Below are positions 21,225 to 32,490 of a stretch of DNA of 64,000 nucleotides, in pieces. Source of the stretch: Ascarosepion bandense (Eukaryota; Mollusca; Cephalopoda; Sepiida; Sepiidae); assembly GCA_037127315.1 (NCBI GenBank), contig JBBBDQ010000913.1:4346001-4410000 (forward strand), read 5' to 3'. How positions within the stretch are numbered: position 1 is the first letter of the stretch; every line of letters begins with the position of its first letter. The notes beneath the pieces are model-generated. The model was not told where the DNA came from and made no database searches. It saw only the letters and a program-made list of their open reading frames with translations. The position numbers and the translations under genes are program-made.

Positions 21225-22260
21225 CCACTGATTCGGTAAAAAAATTAGCATAGCATGATGAAAAAATGCCCAAAACTTAATAAAAACAAAGTTTTATCGT
21301 CAAAACTTTTGGTTTTATTAAAAGGAAAGGACTTTTTGATGATTAAATTATATTTTTTTTTATCTTTTTTAAAACTTTCAAAATTTTTGTTTTTATATCT
21401 ATTTACTTATTTATTTTTTATTTTTATTTATTTACTTATTTAAGTTATTTTTTATTTAGTTTTTTAATTAATTTATTTTTTAATTTAGTTATTTAATTTA
21501 TTTATTTAGTTATTTAGTTTTTTAATTAATTTATTTAGTTATTTAGTTTTTTAATTAATTTATTTTTTAATTTATTTATTTTATTTACTTATTTAATTTA
21601 TTTTTATTTATTTATTATTTATTTCTTTTTATATATTTATTTAATTTTTATTTATTTACTTTGATTTGTTTTATCTATTTATTGGTTATTTTATTTATTA
21701 TTTATTTATTTATTTATTTTATTTTATTTATTTTTTTTTTTTTTGCGCAACCCACCGGGGTTGCGGAAAGCAAAGATTAGTATAGAAAATTTTAGCGTCT
21801 TCTTTGCGGTAAAAAATACTAATTTGAAAATTCTTGCAAAAATCAAATAATAGTAGGATTTTAATAAAACATTCAGGGGTTACTCACAAATGAATTACAT
21901 TGCTTTACAAACACTTACTTAATTTTATGAAATTTGTAGAGCTTAATTTTTATATTAGTTAAAAGCAGACGTCCTTGGATAATTTAAATCATCAATTCTT
22001 TTTTGTAAAACAAGACTCCAAGTTATCGAAAATCTGCTCTAAATTGGAAAATAAAAATACAACAAAAATTAAGGCATTATTTAATTAGAAAAGCTTTGAA
22101 TTGCTTTTATGAATATATAAGATACATTATAGGCACTTTTATGTTACCAAAAAAATTTGGTCAATAATTAATTTTTACAAAAATTGTTTTCTTTTTTTTA
22201 TTATAATGATTCATAACATTTTTAATATTTTAAAATTCTGTCTTATTTTGTAAAAGTAAA
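21225..22260 (+). repeat. R4 repeat with expanded (TTTA)n core
   Basis: The start TTAGCATAGCATGATGAAAA and CCCAAAACTTAATAAAAACA match the R4 start. The stretch AAATCAAATAATAGTAGGAT near 21840 matches 8.14 kb. Between them 21400-21740 is a degenerate TTTA/ATTT expansion ending in a small GC palindrome, GCAACCCACCGGGGTTGC. No coding region. Confidence 0.65.
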
Positions 22261-22265
22261 GTGAT

Positions 22266-22500
22266 ATTGATATTAAGTAACAAGTGCCATACGTGATACA
22301 CGCTTGGGCGATCATATCTCGAAAGAGACATGACTGACTAGGCAGAAGATTATCCCGCAGTAGGTTGCCATTACCTTCGGTGATAGACTGGTTGCCAGCC
22401 AAGGCTATAGAACCCAATCTGTCCTGAATTCAACTGGAATTCGAACTCGGCAACCCGATTTGTCGTTCTGAGTCGATTGGGTTGTGTTGTGGTGCAGTGG
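22266..22500 (-). mobile_element. SINE-A with internal deletion
   Basis: The minus-strand head (B box GAGTTCGAATTCC) and module M are present, but the body between them is deleted: the sequence passes from CAGTTGAATTC directly to AGGACAGATTGGG. A partial second head motif, TTGTGGTGCAGTGGATATCGG, follows on the plus strand at about 22483-22505. Confidence 0.8.
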
Positions 22501-22505
22501 ATATC

Positions 22506-22879
22506 GGTCTTATTAAACCGTCACAAGCAGTAGTTTATGTATAATATCTTTAATAACCAAAGAGGAACAGGCGTTGCTACCGACGTTATAATAAGAAAAA
22601 AAATCCTTTCAAAAATTACTGTTTTCTACAAGCAGTAGTTTATGTATAATATTTTTTTTTTTGACCGCGAGGTTGTAAAATATACCAGGTTGGGAAACTG
22701 ACGCGGGATATCCTTCTCTCAATGTGGGTGAATGGGCCTCTCTTAAGCCGTGGTAGGCAACCCATCTAGTGATGGTGTCACGATAAAAACACCCTTGGTA
22801 GCTCTAGCGAAGCATCAAGTATTCAGCTACTGACAAGATTTTGAATCTTGAGCGAGGCCGCAGAATGATGATGATTAAT
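22506..22879. other. Unassigned; short direct repeat
   Basis: CAAGCAGTAGTTTATGTATA occurs twice (about 22526 and 22630). The rest is moderate-complexity sequence with no recognised gene. The segment at 22663-22870 has the look of an unclassified SINE tail (poly(T) start, G/C-rich body). Confidence 0.35.
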
Positions 22880-23065
22880 CCGTTTCTTCCCTCCAGTTAT
22901 GGGTTAAATAACAGAACAGATTATGTTCTATAGCCTTGGCTGGCAGCCAGGCTACCGCAGAAAGTAATGGCAACCTACTGAGGGAAGATCCTCTGCCCAG
23001 TTAGTCATGTCTTTTCGAGACATGATCGCCCAAGCGTGTATCACCTATGGCACTTAACTGACTAA
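22880..23065 (+). mobile_element. SINE-A 3' part
   Basis: Body from ATTAATCCGTTTCTTCCCTC to the M module end ATGGCACTTAACTGACT. The tRNA head is missing. Confidence 0.85.
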
Positions 23066-23254
23066 CCATATTTGAGTAGCGGAACCGTTTATCTTTTAAA
23101 CACTATATTTATTTATTTTCCTCTGTCGGTCAGAATATGATTTGTTTACGATAGGTTATGATACTGTACAATTACGTATATTTTGAGAGCCATGGAAATA
23201 GTTGTGTTTAAAAACACTATTCAATTTTGCTTGACTGTCGACATATATATTTTT

Positions 23255-23330
23255 TAATCGTGTCACCCCCAGCAAGGCATTCCACTGTCACTATAGCGCA
23301 GGGGGTTACATAGAGGGATTGGGTATGGAA
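23255..23330 (-). repeat. R3 fragment
   Basis: A diverged core: ATCGTGTCACCCCCAGCAAG then GCAGGGGGTTACATAG. Confidence 0.6.
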
Positions 23331-23396
23331 AATGTCAGAAGGAGAGGGATAGACGACTTAGGATGTACATAGAGAGAAAGTTGAAGAGAGTGGGTG

Positions 23397-24075
23397 TGGG
23401 TTAGTGTGTTAGGAGGTATCTATTGACCTTACATTTAAACTCCTGGAGGTTGTAGCCGTCGGGGAAGCAAGCACGCGGCAGGAAATTCCACAGGCGGGAA
23501 GTGCGAGGAAAGAAGATGGTGGAGTAGAAATTGCGGTTACATTTCATCGGTTTCACTGTAAAAGAGTGGGACCTAGTTACCAATCTAGTATCTCGTGCAA
23601 ATTTACATCTAGGGGGCACCAGTGATTTAAGTTCGTTAGAGCAGAACTATTTATAGAAGAGGCACAGGGAAGCCACGTCACGCCGGTGAGAGAGATACTG
23701 CAGGCGGTTAGCCAAGTCGGTATCAATCACATTACAGATTCTTCGCTGTATTTTGTCAAGAATAGAAGGGGCACCCGACCAGATGTGGCAGCAGTACTCA
23801 ATACACGGGCGGATGGTGGATTTATAGAATTGCAGGATAGATTCAGGCGGAAAGAATTTCCGGGCCCTGCACAGAGAGCCGACTTTCATAGCTGCGGATT
23901 TAGCAATGGATTCGACGCAGTCATTCCACTTGAGGCCCGCTGAGAGTGTTAGGCCAAGCAGGCATAGTGTTTTACTCTCTGGGAGGCATGCTTGTTCCAT
24001 GCTAATGGGAGGGAGGTGCGGTTGTCTGTGGTGGTTAATTGACAGCAGCTTCGTTTTGGAAGAATTGAATTTTAC
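23397..24075 (-). pseudogene. Jockey/CR1-like LINE reverse transcriptase C-terminal end
   Basis: The minus strand gives an open block (24000-23647) with LLGLTLSAGLKWNDCVESIA, KVGSLCRARKFFPPESILQF and YKSTIRPCIEYCCHIWSG. It continues in another frame (23619-23401) with SRLWNFLPRACFPDGYNLQE. This is the conserved C-terminal region after the RT palm of jockey/CR1-type non-LTR retrotransposons. The catalytic YADD lies outside the truncated copy, and a frameshift splits it near 23630. Related pieces lie at 27.43, 45.9 and 46.5 kb. Confidence 0.85.
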
Positions 24076-24089
24076 GAGATGTGTTTTTG

Positions 24090-24600
24090 AATTTGAGTTG
24101 TGTTTAACAACATATCAACCTCTGTGGATTATTTAATGCCAAAAAGATAGGGTTTTAATGTTCAGTTATAGTGAGAAGGTTGATTTAGTCAGATTTTAAT
24201 GAAAATTTTTATTTTATTTTAGAAAACTGAAAATGTTTTCTCGTTTTGTATTCAAAAAATGTATACTGGTAATAATTTTTCCTTCAAAAATGTATTATGG
24301 CAATATTTTTTTTCCTTCAAAATGTGTTATGGTAATAATTTTTTCCTTCAAAAATGTATTGTTAGTAATATTTTTCCTTCAAAAATGTATATTTTTCTAT
24401 AAAAGTGTATTTTTATACTTTCATAGTGTTTTGATCCCAGTTTGGGGGGGTAACTATTTGCCCATTGCTGAATCCCTAACAGGTGCTACCACTCCGGGTT
24501 AAGGTGAACCTGAGAACAACAGCAATTAAGAAGTGGTTCCATGCTCCTCACAACCTCCCAATCAGAGGCCTTGCTGCCGAATGCAGTTTACCATCATACC
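24090..24600 (+). repeat. R1 repeat, near full length
   Basis: Begins near TGTTTAACAACATATCAACC, has five CTTCAAAAATGT-type blocks and ends at ATGCAGTTTACCATCATACC. It is directly fused to the gypsy piece that follows. Confidence 0.82.
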
Positions 24601-24680
24601 CAGAAGCTTGTGTTTGCACATTTTGACACTTCATTAGAATTTATGCTGATATTAATGAATATGGTATGGTTACCGTCAGG
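24600..24680 (+). pseudogene. Short Ty3/gypsy RNase H fragment fused to R1
   Basis: AGCTTGTGTTTGCACATTTT through TATGCTGATATTAATGAATA matches the start of the gypsy segment at 270-340, with a small internal deletion. It then runs into unrelated sequence. It is important mainly because the R1/gypsy junction is the same as at position ~280. Confidence 0.8.
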
Positions 24681-25264
24681 CCCATGGCCGTATATGTATG
24701 TGTGCTTGTGTAAATTAAGTACTCTTATAAATAGTCTTGTGTCAGACAAAGCTAAGCAAATAAACGTTAGAGAAGGAAAACAAAAAAGCAAGAGTAAAAA
24801 AAAAGAAGCAAATTGTGGAACGACAGGTAAGCGAGAAAATTTAACAAGATGCAGAAAAAATAGAACCAATTTCGTGTGCATCCACAACGCCAAAAGATGG
24901 ATTAAGAACGTCTTTTAAAAACGGCTAATAGGTAAAATAAAAAGTAATATTTAAAAAAAAAAAAAAAAAGAACTACACCTGGGCACACAGAAACAAACGA
25001 CATCACCATCTTCATCTCGTTTATTTGTTTTCTTTTCAACCGAAATATCTCGAATATGATAAAAGAGAAAGACATTGCGTCGTTTTTCATAAAAAGAAAA
25101 TACCGTCGACTGCTTTAAAGACGTATCATATTTTGCGTGTGCGACAAGGGTGTCTAATGCGAAAGTTTAGATAAATGTTCATAGCTTCTACAGAAAAGAG
25201 AAAGCGGAAATGAAGTCAAGTGTAAGAAGTCCTGGGCGGGCACAGAAATGCTAAAACTGAAAGT

Positions 25265-25267
<3 letters not shown>
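24681..25267. other. Unassigned sequence
   Basis: The 125-codon frame beginning at 24541 is formed from R1, gypsy and this A-rich DNA and has no coherent domain. I see no gene. A poly(A) run occurs near 24950-24969. Confidence 0.45.

Positions 25268-25318
<51 letters not shown>
25268..25318. repeat. (TA)n microsatellite
   Basis: A TA run abutting the Tc1-like inverted repeat. Confidence 0.97.
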
Positions 25319-25323
<5 letters not shown>

Positions 25324-25916
25324 GTGCAAAAGTATTAGGACTATTTTATCTTTTATGAGACGTATTGACAGAAAACAAACAATTTAATTAAAGTAATTTT
25401 ATTTGATTTAATCGACAAATGCTTTACTTGTTACAAAATAAATTTAATATTTAGTATAATAGCCTTTTGCTTTGATCACAGCCTTCATTCTGTTAGGCAT
25501 TGACATCACAAACTTCTTCAATCTATCTAATGGTATCTCCTGCCAAGCAGCTTGTATTTGTTCCCAAAGTGTGTTTTGCAAAGTAACATTAGATTTATTA
25601 ATTATTTAATCCAAAATATCCCACATATGTTCAATAGAGTAGTTTCAAATATTACTTGTTTGATGGAAAATAGGAAAAATTAAATATAACTTCTTTTTAA
25701 TACATTTCTTTTACACTTAGTTTTAAATAATCAATATTTATAAGCTCTTCACCTTGTATTTGAATTTCAGTGATTTTTTTAGGAAACTCACCCCTGTTCT
25801 TTTGTACACCACCGGTAGGGTGCAAATGTGTTAGGACAGGGGGGATTTTAAACTTTATTTTGATGCCTCATGAAAGATAAAGTAGTTCTTGTTCTAATAC
25901 TTTTTCACAGGACTGT
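25319..25916 (-). mobile_element. Deleted Tc1-like transposon, second copy
   Basis: The ends AGTACTGTGCAAAAGTATTA and, inverted, CAGTCCTGTGAAAAAGTATT define an element of about 600 bp like the one at 1.73 kb. The transposase C-terminal tail lies on the minus strand (about 25440-25610; AAAGGCTATTATACTAAATA end) and is more decayed, with stops and a frameshift. Confidence 0.82.
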
Positions 25917-25918
25917 AT

Positions 25919-26200
25919 ATATACTAGGTGCGATTGGTAAATTGTCGCAATTATTTTGATGCCTCATGAAAGATAAAATAGTCCTTGTTCTAATGCTTTT
26001 TCACAGGACTGTATATATACTAGGTGCGATTGGTAAATTGTCGCAATTATTTTGATACCTCATGAAAGATAAAATAGTTCTTGTCCTAATACTTTTGTAC
26101 AGTACTGTATATATACTAGGTGCGATTGGTAAATTGTCGCAATTATTTTGACGCATCATAAAAAATAAAATAGTTCTTGCCCTAATACTTTTGCACAGTA

Positions 26201-26208
<8 letters not shown>
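25919..26208. repeat. 96-bp tandem repeat of hybrid transposon ends, three copies
   Basis: Units begin at ACTAGGTGCGATTGGTAAAT near 25923, 26019 and 26115, continue with a Tc1-type end (GATAAAATAGTTCTTG, CTAATACTTTT.CACAG.ACTG) and close with TATATA. Each unit joins a word found near the mariner relic (GTGCGATTGGTAAATTGTCG) to the inverted repeat of the adjacent Tc1-like element. The third unit is the most diverged. Confidence 0.9.

Positions 26209-26238
<30 letters not shown>
26204..26238. repeat. (TA)n microsatellite
   Basis: A TA run after the last 96-bp unit. Confidence 0.95.
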
Positions 26239-26243
<5 letters not shown>

Positions 26244-26350
26244 TATTTGTTTGAACATTATTTCTAATTGATATTCATATTTGAGTAGATATACTGTTTA
26301 ATTAAAAACAGAATATTTATATATTTATTTCTACCGGCCTGATTTTTACT
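26239..26350. repeat. Foldback-family half element
   Basis: GAAATTATTTGTTTGAACAT and TTTCTACCGGCCTGATTTTT match one arm of the 39.32-39.63 kb hairpin. Only one arm is present here. Confidence 0.7.
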
Positions 26351-26369
26351 ATATATATATTCTAAACAT

Positions 26370-26890
26370 ATACTGTTAAATATAAGAGACAATTAATGTC
26401 TATTATGTTTAATCACGAGCCGTTCTAAACATTGTATTTTGGCTTTAATTTCAGGTGAAAATAAAGACAAAAATTCTCCAACATTTGGATAATTTTTTAT
26501 TAAGTTCACATGAGCCGTCTTCAGAGAGGCTACAAGGACGTTAACATAAAAACATCCACCATCAGCGACGATTTTATCTTGTGTTGACATAAAACTTTGC
26601 TAAGCAACAATAACAGTTACCAAAAATAGCAAACGCAGTTCGTAAGCTTGTAATGCGGTTCTATGACGTCATACCGCGTGAGAGTTCGAAATGATAACAG
26701 AACCATATATTTAAATGCAATGTAATTTGTTATGACCAGATTTAAACGGGATTTTATTAAGTGTGGGTTGTTTGGATTTAATGTAGATGGCCTCCGATAT
26801 CTGAAGGTTCTTTTTACTGTGTGCATGAGTGAGGATTATTATATTGTTGACTAAAATCTGTCTGATATTATCTACATGATTATGTTTTTC
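26370..26890 (-). pseudogene. Penelope-like element 3' end with GIY-YIG endonuclease tail
   Basis: On the minus strand, FLEKHNHVDNIRQILVNNII is followed by LTHAHSKKNLQISEAIYIKS and KQPTLNKIPFKSGHNKLHC. This is the C-terminal end of a Penelope-like endonuclease domain, with ..EAIYIK...P.LN the diagnostic stretch. The non-coding 3' part (26380-26640) matches 6690-6905, including GACATCCACCATC-type words. RT and the GIY-YIG core are missing, so it is 5' truncated. Confidence 0.75.
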
Positions 26891-26902
26891 TAAGAAATGT
26901 TG

Positions 26903-26908
<6 letters not shown>

Positions 26909-26970
<62 letters not shown>

Positions 26971-26972
26971 TG
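26909..26972. repeat. (TA)n-(CA)n microsatellite
   Basis: A TA run followed by a short CA run. Confidence 0.97.
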
Positions 26973-27189
26973 CACGCACACAAATTTCTTTTCCACAAAG
27001 TGTTGTCTAAGAGGATTCCTAAATTAAAACATGCTTTCGTGCCTTTTTAAATCAGTATTTATGTTCTGTGGTATCAAGTCTTTGTTTATATATATATTAT
27101 TAAGTAAATCATCGACATTTATATTCGACCTCAACAGAATGCAGAAAGCACTGGACGGCCATTTCATTCTATATTTGGGACGCATACAC

Positions 27190-27256
27190 TACCAGGAATC
27201 GAACCCAGACAGTTTTGGTTATGAAGCTGATGCTATACCAACTGTACCACGGGCCC
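27190..27256 (-). repeat. tRNA-like sequence, possible tRNA-Met-derived head
   Basis: The minus strand reads GGCCCGTGGTACAGTTGGTA, then an anticodon-like loop CTTCATAACC (CAT), then a perfect B box GGTTCGATTCC. The A box TGGTACAGTTGG is good. The acceptor stem does not close and the sequence continues into non-tRNA DNA. I favour a tRNA-derived SINE or pseudogene over a working tRNA gene. Confidence 0.55.
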
Positions 27257-27424
27257 TGGTGACGAAGAGGTAACGAATTAAGCTCGATGAAGTGCGCCGC
27301 TCCTCACGAATTCCGTGGTGGAACTAATTCAAGCTCCTTTGCCCATAGTGGTAGTGGACGTGCACTGCTGATGAGTCTTGAAGTACTAAACATCTAGCTT
27401 TAGAAAGAGAGATAAAGTCACCGG

Positions 27425-27745
27425 CGCAATGTGGCTTCCCTGTGTCTCTTCTACAAATAATTTCACGACTTCTGCTCAGATGAACTTAGCTCACTGGTAC
27501 CCCACGATATATGACTTTCCTCGAGCCACAAAATTAGCAACTAGGTCCCACCCTTGTACTGTGAAACCAATAAATTGTAAACGCAAATTCTACTTTCTCA
27601 GCTTCTTTTCTCGCACTTCCCACCTGTGGAATTTCCTTTCGTTTACTTGCTTTCCGGATAGCTACAATCTTCAAGAATTCAAATGTAAAATCAATAGTCA
27701 TCTCGCTAACTTGCATCCTCTCTCTCATGCTCTGTTATTCGTCTA
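27425..27745 (+). pseudogene. Jockey/CR1-like LINE C-terminus
   Basis: LATRSHPCTVKPINCKRKFY, then FSRTSHLWNFLSFTCFPDSY and NLQEFKCKINSHL, matches the extreme C-terminus of the LINE at 23.40 kb, in plus orientation. The upstream RT is missing. The open frame extends to 27851 through unrelated purine-rich DNA. Confidence 0.85.
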
Positions 27746-27899
27746 CTCTACTATCATCAGAAAGACCAACAGAAACAAAAGGGCAGAAAGAGAGCTAGTA
27801 ATGGAGAGATTTAGATTGAGTAAAGACATTGAAAAAAAGAGGGGGCAATAGACATAGAGTCTGGGAAAGAGTGGCAGAGAGATAAAATAAGAACGAAAG

Positions 27900-30260
27900 A
27901 GATAAAGATGAGGAAAGAGGAGAGAAGAGAGATTACAAAAGAAGAGAAGAGAGATAACAAAAAAGAGAAGAGAGAAGAGAGATTACAAAAAAGAGAAAAG
28001 AGAAGAGGGATTACAAAAGAAGTGAAAAGAGAAGAGAGAATACAAAAGAAAAGGGAAGTGAGAATACAAAAGAAGAGAAAAGGGAAAAGAGAATACCAAA
28101 GAAGAGAAAAGAGAAGAGAGATTACAAACGGAGAGAAGAGAAGAATAAACCAAAGAAGAGAAAAGGGAAGAGAGAATACCAAAGAAGAGAAAAGGGAAGA
28201 GAGAATACAAAAGAAGAAAAAAGGGAAGAGAGAATACAAAAGAAGAGAAGAGAGATTACAAAAGAAGAGAAGAGAGAAGAGAAAATACAAAAGAAGAGAA
28301 AAGGGAAGAGAAAATACAAAAGAAAAGGGAAGAGAGAATACAAAAGAAGAGAAGAGAGATTACAAAAGAAGTGAAAATAGAAGAGAGAAGAGAGATTACA
28401 AAACAGAAAAGAGAGAAGAGAGATTACAAAAGAAGAGAAAAGAGAAGAGACAATTCAAAAGAAGAGAAAAGGGAAGAGAAGAGAGATTACAAAAAAAGAG
28501 AAGAGAGAAGAGAGATTACAAAAGAAGAGAAAAGAGAAGAGAGAATACAAAAGAAGAGAAAAAGGAAGAGAGAATACAAAAGAAGAGAAAAAGGAAGAGA
28601 GAATACAAAAGAAGAGAAAAAGGAAGAGAGAATACAAAAGAAGAGAAAAGGGAAGAAATAATACAAAAGAAGAGAAAAGAGAAGAGAGATTACAAAAGAA
28701 GTGAAAATAGAAGAGAGAAGAGGGATTACATAAGAAGAGAAGAGAGAAGAGAGATTAAAAAGAAGACAATAGAGATTACAAAGAAGAGAAGGGGAGAAGA
28801 GATTGCAAAAAGAGAAGAAAAGAGAAGAGAGAATACAAAAAAAGAGAAAAAGGAAGAGAATACAAAAAAAGAGAAAAGGGAAGAGAGAATACAAAAAAGA
28901 GAAAAGAGAAGAGAATACAAAGAAGGTAACAGGAAGAGAATGAAGAAGAGAAAGAGAGAAGAGAGAATACAAAGAAGAGTAACAAGGGAAGAGAGAATAC
29001 AAAAGAAGAGTAACAAGGGGAAGAGAGAATACCAAAGAAGAGAAAGAGAAGAGAATACAAAAGAAGAGTAAAAGGGAAGGAGAATACAAAAGAAGAGAAA
29101 GAGAAGAGAGAATACAAAAGAGTAAAGGAAGGAAGCAAGAAAGGAAGAGAGAATACAAAAGAAAGGGAGAGAGAATACAAAAAAGAGAAAGAGAGAGACA
29201 CAAAGAAAGAGAAAAAGAGAGAGAGTAAAGAAAGAGAAAGAGAGAAAGAAAGAGAGAGAATTCAAAAGAAAGAAAGAAATAATACAAAAGAAAGGGAGAG
29301 AGAACAGAAAAAGAGAAAGAGAGAAAGAGAGAATACAAAAGAAAGAGAAGAGAGAATACAAAAGAAAGGAAGAGAGAATACAAAAGAAAGAAAGGAAGAG
29401 AGAATACAAGAAAAGAGAAGAGAGAATACAAAAGAAAGAATACAAAAGAAAAAGAAAGAGAGAATACAAAAGAAAGGGAGAAAGAAAAGAAAGAAAGAGA
29501 GAATACAAGAAAGAGAAAAGAGAGAAGAATACAAGAAAGGGAGAGAGAATACAAAAAGAGAAAGGAAGAGAGAATACAAGAAAAAGAAAGAGAGAATACA
29601 AAAGAAGAAAAAGAGAAAGAGAGAATACAAAGAAAGAGAAAGAAAGAGAGAATACAAAAGAAGAAAAGGAAGAGAAAGAGAGATTACAAAAGAAAGAGAA
29701 AAGAGAAGAGAGAATTCAAAAGAAGAGAAAAGAGAAGAAATAATACATAAGAAGAGAAAAAGGAAGAGAGAACACAAAAGAAGAAGAAGAGAATACAAAA
29801 GAAGAAAAAGGAAGAGAGAATACAAAAGAAGAGAAAAAGAGAGAATACAAAGAAGAGAAAAGAGAAGAGAATACAAAGGAAGAGAAAAAGAGAAGAGAAT
29901 ACAAAAAGAAGAGAAAAAGAAGAAATAATACAAAAAAAGAAGAGAAAAGGAAGAGAATACAAAAAGAAGAAAAAGGGAAGAGAATACAAGAAAGAGAAAA
30001 AGGAAGAGAGAATACCAAAAGAAGAGAAAGAGAAGAGAGAATACAAAAGAAGAAAAGGAAGAGAGAATACAAAGAAAGAGAAAAAGGGAAGAGAATACAA
30101 AAAAAGAAGAGAAAAGGAAGAGAAGAATACAAAAGAAGAGAAAAGGAAGAGAATACCAAAGAAGAAAAAGGAAGAGAGAATACCAAAGAAGAGAAAAGGA
30201 AGAGAGAATACCAAAGAAGAGAAAAGGGAAGAAGAAGAAAAAAAGAGAAAGAGAGAATAC
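27900..30260. repeat. 2.35-kb polypurine minisatellite
   Basis: The unit is about 24-28 bp (GAAGAGAGAATACAAAAGAA plus AGAGAAAAG), repeated some 90 times with length variation. The plus strand is over 90% A+G and the only regular pyrimidines are in ATAC/ATTAC. It creates a 387-codon plus frame of K/R/E residues and several long F/S/L minus frames. Period and repetition show these are artefacts. Confidence 0.96.
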
Positions 30261-31090
30261 AAATAAATAGAAGAGAGATTACAAAAATGACAAGAAGGGA
30301 TAGAGACCGTAATAAACAGAGAAAAGTTGGTAGGTATAAACAATCTTTATATATATATATCAGAGAGGAAGAGAACAGAGATTGAGAATCAGTAAAAGAC
30401 TTAACACTACAAAAAATATTGTAAAAATAAAATAATCGACCGGCTAAGAAGATAAATAGAGCACCTGTCTGAAGTGGGTATGATGGAAAGAGAAAGGATG
30501 GATTTAAAAAGAAAAATGCTCGTTGGAAACAAGCCAAGACGAAATGAAAAATGACATGGGGGTAGGAATAGGAGAGACGAGGTTTCAAATCGGGGTGAGG
30601 ACAATGAACCATAGGTTGCGCACCAACAATTTTAAATATGACCAAAAGGAGAAAAAGTTCGTCTCTATTGTTTTCGGTTCGTTAGACAACTTAGCTATTT
30701 TTTTTTAAACTTTTATTTGTAGGGTCATCATTTTTAGCTTTCCGTCTGATTTGCTGGTGTGGTTTTATGACAGTTTATTTTCTTCTCTTTTGTGATTAAC
30801 TCAGCACCGATTAAGAGACCAAAAAATAAATATCACTTTTTTTTTCACCCTCTGGTGTTTTCCATAAAAGATCGAAAACATTTTATAACCATTTAACCAA
30901 GATTATATATAAGATCAAAAACTAAATTTATATAGACGGGAAATATACGATAGAAGGACAGACAGATATATGATTAGGTAGAGAGAAATGGGCGAAAAAT
31001 TCCGATAGATAAATATAGATATGACTGGAGATAGATAAATATAAATGGAAACAGAGAGGTAGATAGATATAACTGGTGATTACACACACA
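30261..31090. other. Unassigned sequence
   Basis: No known repeat or gene is recognised. The segment 30520-30700 has a more balanced composition, but the open frame there (61 codons) has no visible motif. Confidence 0.4.
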
Positions 31091-31094
31091 TACA

Positions 31095-31101
31095 TACATA
31101 C

Positions 31102-31139
<38 letters not shown>

Positions 31140-31174
31140 GAGAGAGAGAGAGAGAGATGGGAAAATTAGGGTAG

Positions 31175-31207
<33 letters not shown>

Positions 31208-31217
31208 TGACAAGTGT

Positions 31218-31292
<75 letters not shown>

Positions 31293-31728
31293 GTTGCAAA
31301 TTAAGATAGAGAGAGAGATAAATAGGTAAATAGACAGAGGAGAAAATTTGTATATATATATATATATATATATATATAACTGGAGACAGAGAAAGAACAT
31401 TAAGAAAGATATATATGATAGACGGGTAAATTAAAATCGATTGATCGATAGATAGAAGGGTAGACAGACACACAGGAAAACTCAGATAGTTAACTATGCT
31501 ACATAGACAAACTGATAGCTAGCTAGCTAGATATATAATGAACAGACTGAGCTAGCTAGCTACATAGATAGATAGATGTTGCAAGTTAAGATAGAGAGAG
31601 AGAAATAAATAGGTAAATAGAGGAGGAAATTTATAAATTATATATATATATAACTGGAGACAAAGAAAGAACATTAAGATAGATTGATAGATATATATAA
31701 TAGACGGATAAATTAAGATCGATCGATC

Positions 31729-31766
<38 letters not shown>

Positions 31767-31835
31767 AGGATAGAAAAACACACAGGAAAACTCAGATAGA
31801 TAGATAGATAGATAGATAGATAGTGGACAAATCGG
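31095..31835. repeat. Patchwork of (TA)n, (GA)n and (GATA)n arrays
   Basis: Arrays at 31107-31134 (TA), 31140-31157 (GA), 31173-31290 (GATA), 31350-31378 (TA) and 31720-31823 (GATA) are separated by duplicated spacer DNA. For example AAGATAGAGAGAGAGA with AAATAGGTAAATAGA occurs near 31300 and 31585. This suggests segmental duplication inside the array. Confidence 0.9.
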
Positions 31836-32120
31836 GATGTACATAAATTTTATTTTTATTATATATAATATCCTCCACATTGCTCGCCCAATATATTTTC
31901 TTATAGCTTGAAATATGCGACTGAAAGTGTTTTTCGATTCATTACTGGTCTCTATTTTTTTAATTATCGTCTTGTATAAATTGCGGTTTAATTACTTTGA
32001 ATATTGGTTTCTTTTATTTTGAATAGAGGCGTAGTTATGTTGAATAAAACGAATAGAGTTATCTGGATTAGTGGCAAAATCCGTAAGACGCCTTGGATGG
32101 AATACCTCATCCATGTTTCT
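31836..32120. other. Unassigned AT-rich sequence
   Basis: Nothing identifiable. Confidence 0.4.
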
Positions 32121-32125
32121 AGATG

Positions 32126-32435
32126 TCAGTCAGTCAGTCAGTTAAGTGCCATACGTGATACACGCTTGGGCGATCATGTCTCGAAAGAGACATGACTGAC
32201 TGGGCAGAAGATTTTCCCGCAGTAGGTTGCCATTGCTTTCTGCAGTAGACTGGTTGCCGACCAAGGCTATAGAACACAATCTGTCCTGCTATTTAACCCA
32301 TAACTGGAAGGGAGAGACTGATTAATACCTTTCCCAAGGGTATTTGCGCGTAAGTGAATACAATGGATTCAACTGGAATTCGAACTCGGCTCCCCGGCTT
32401 CTCGTTTCGAACCGATATCCACTGTACCACAAGAT
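32126..32435 (-). mobile_element. SINE-A, full-length monomer
   Basis: The minus-strand tRNA head (GTGGTACAGTGGATATCGGT, B box GAGTTCGAATTCC), body and module M are all present. M holds the CATGTCTCTTTCGAGACATG hairpin. The copy ends in a GTCAGTCAGTCAGTTAAG 3' repeat. Confidence 0.92.
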
Positions 32436-32490
32436 TTGAGTCAACCAAATACAGAGGCGGGAAAATTTTTTGTGCCAACCACATAAAATG

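Noticed and set aside
24541..24918. 125-codon frame
   Set aside because: A mosaic of R1, a scrap of gypsy RNase H and A-rich DNA, with no continuous domain.
27908..29071. 387-codon K/R/E-rich open frame
   Set aside because: It follows the ~26-bp purine minisatellite; the opposite strand and other frames are equally open, and indels of the unit shift the frame freely.
28487..30645. Long F/S/L-rich minus-strand open frames resembling membrane proteins
   Set aside because: Complement of the same polypurine array; hydrophobicity is only a result of TTT/TCT/CTT codons.
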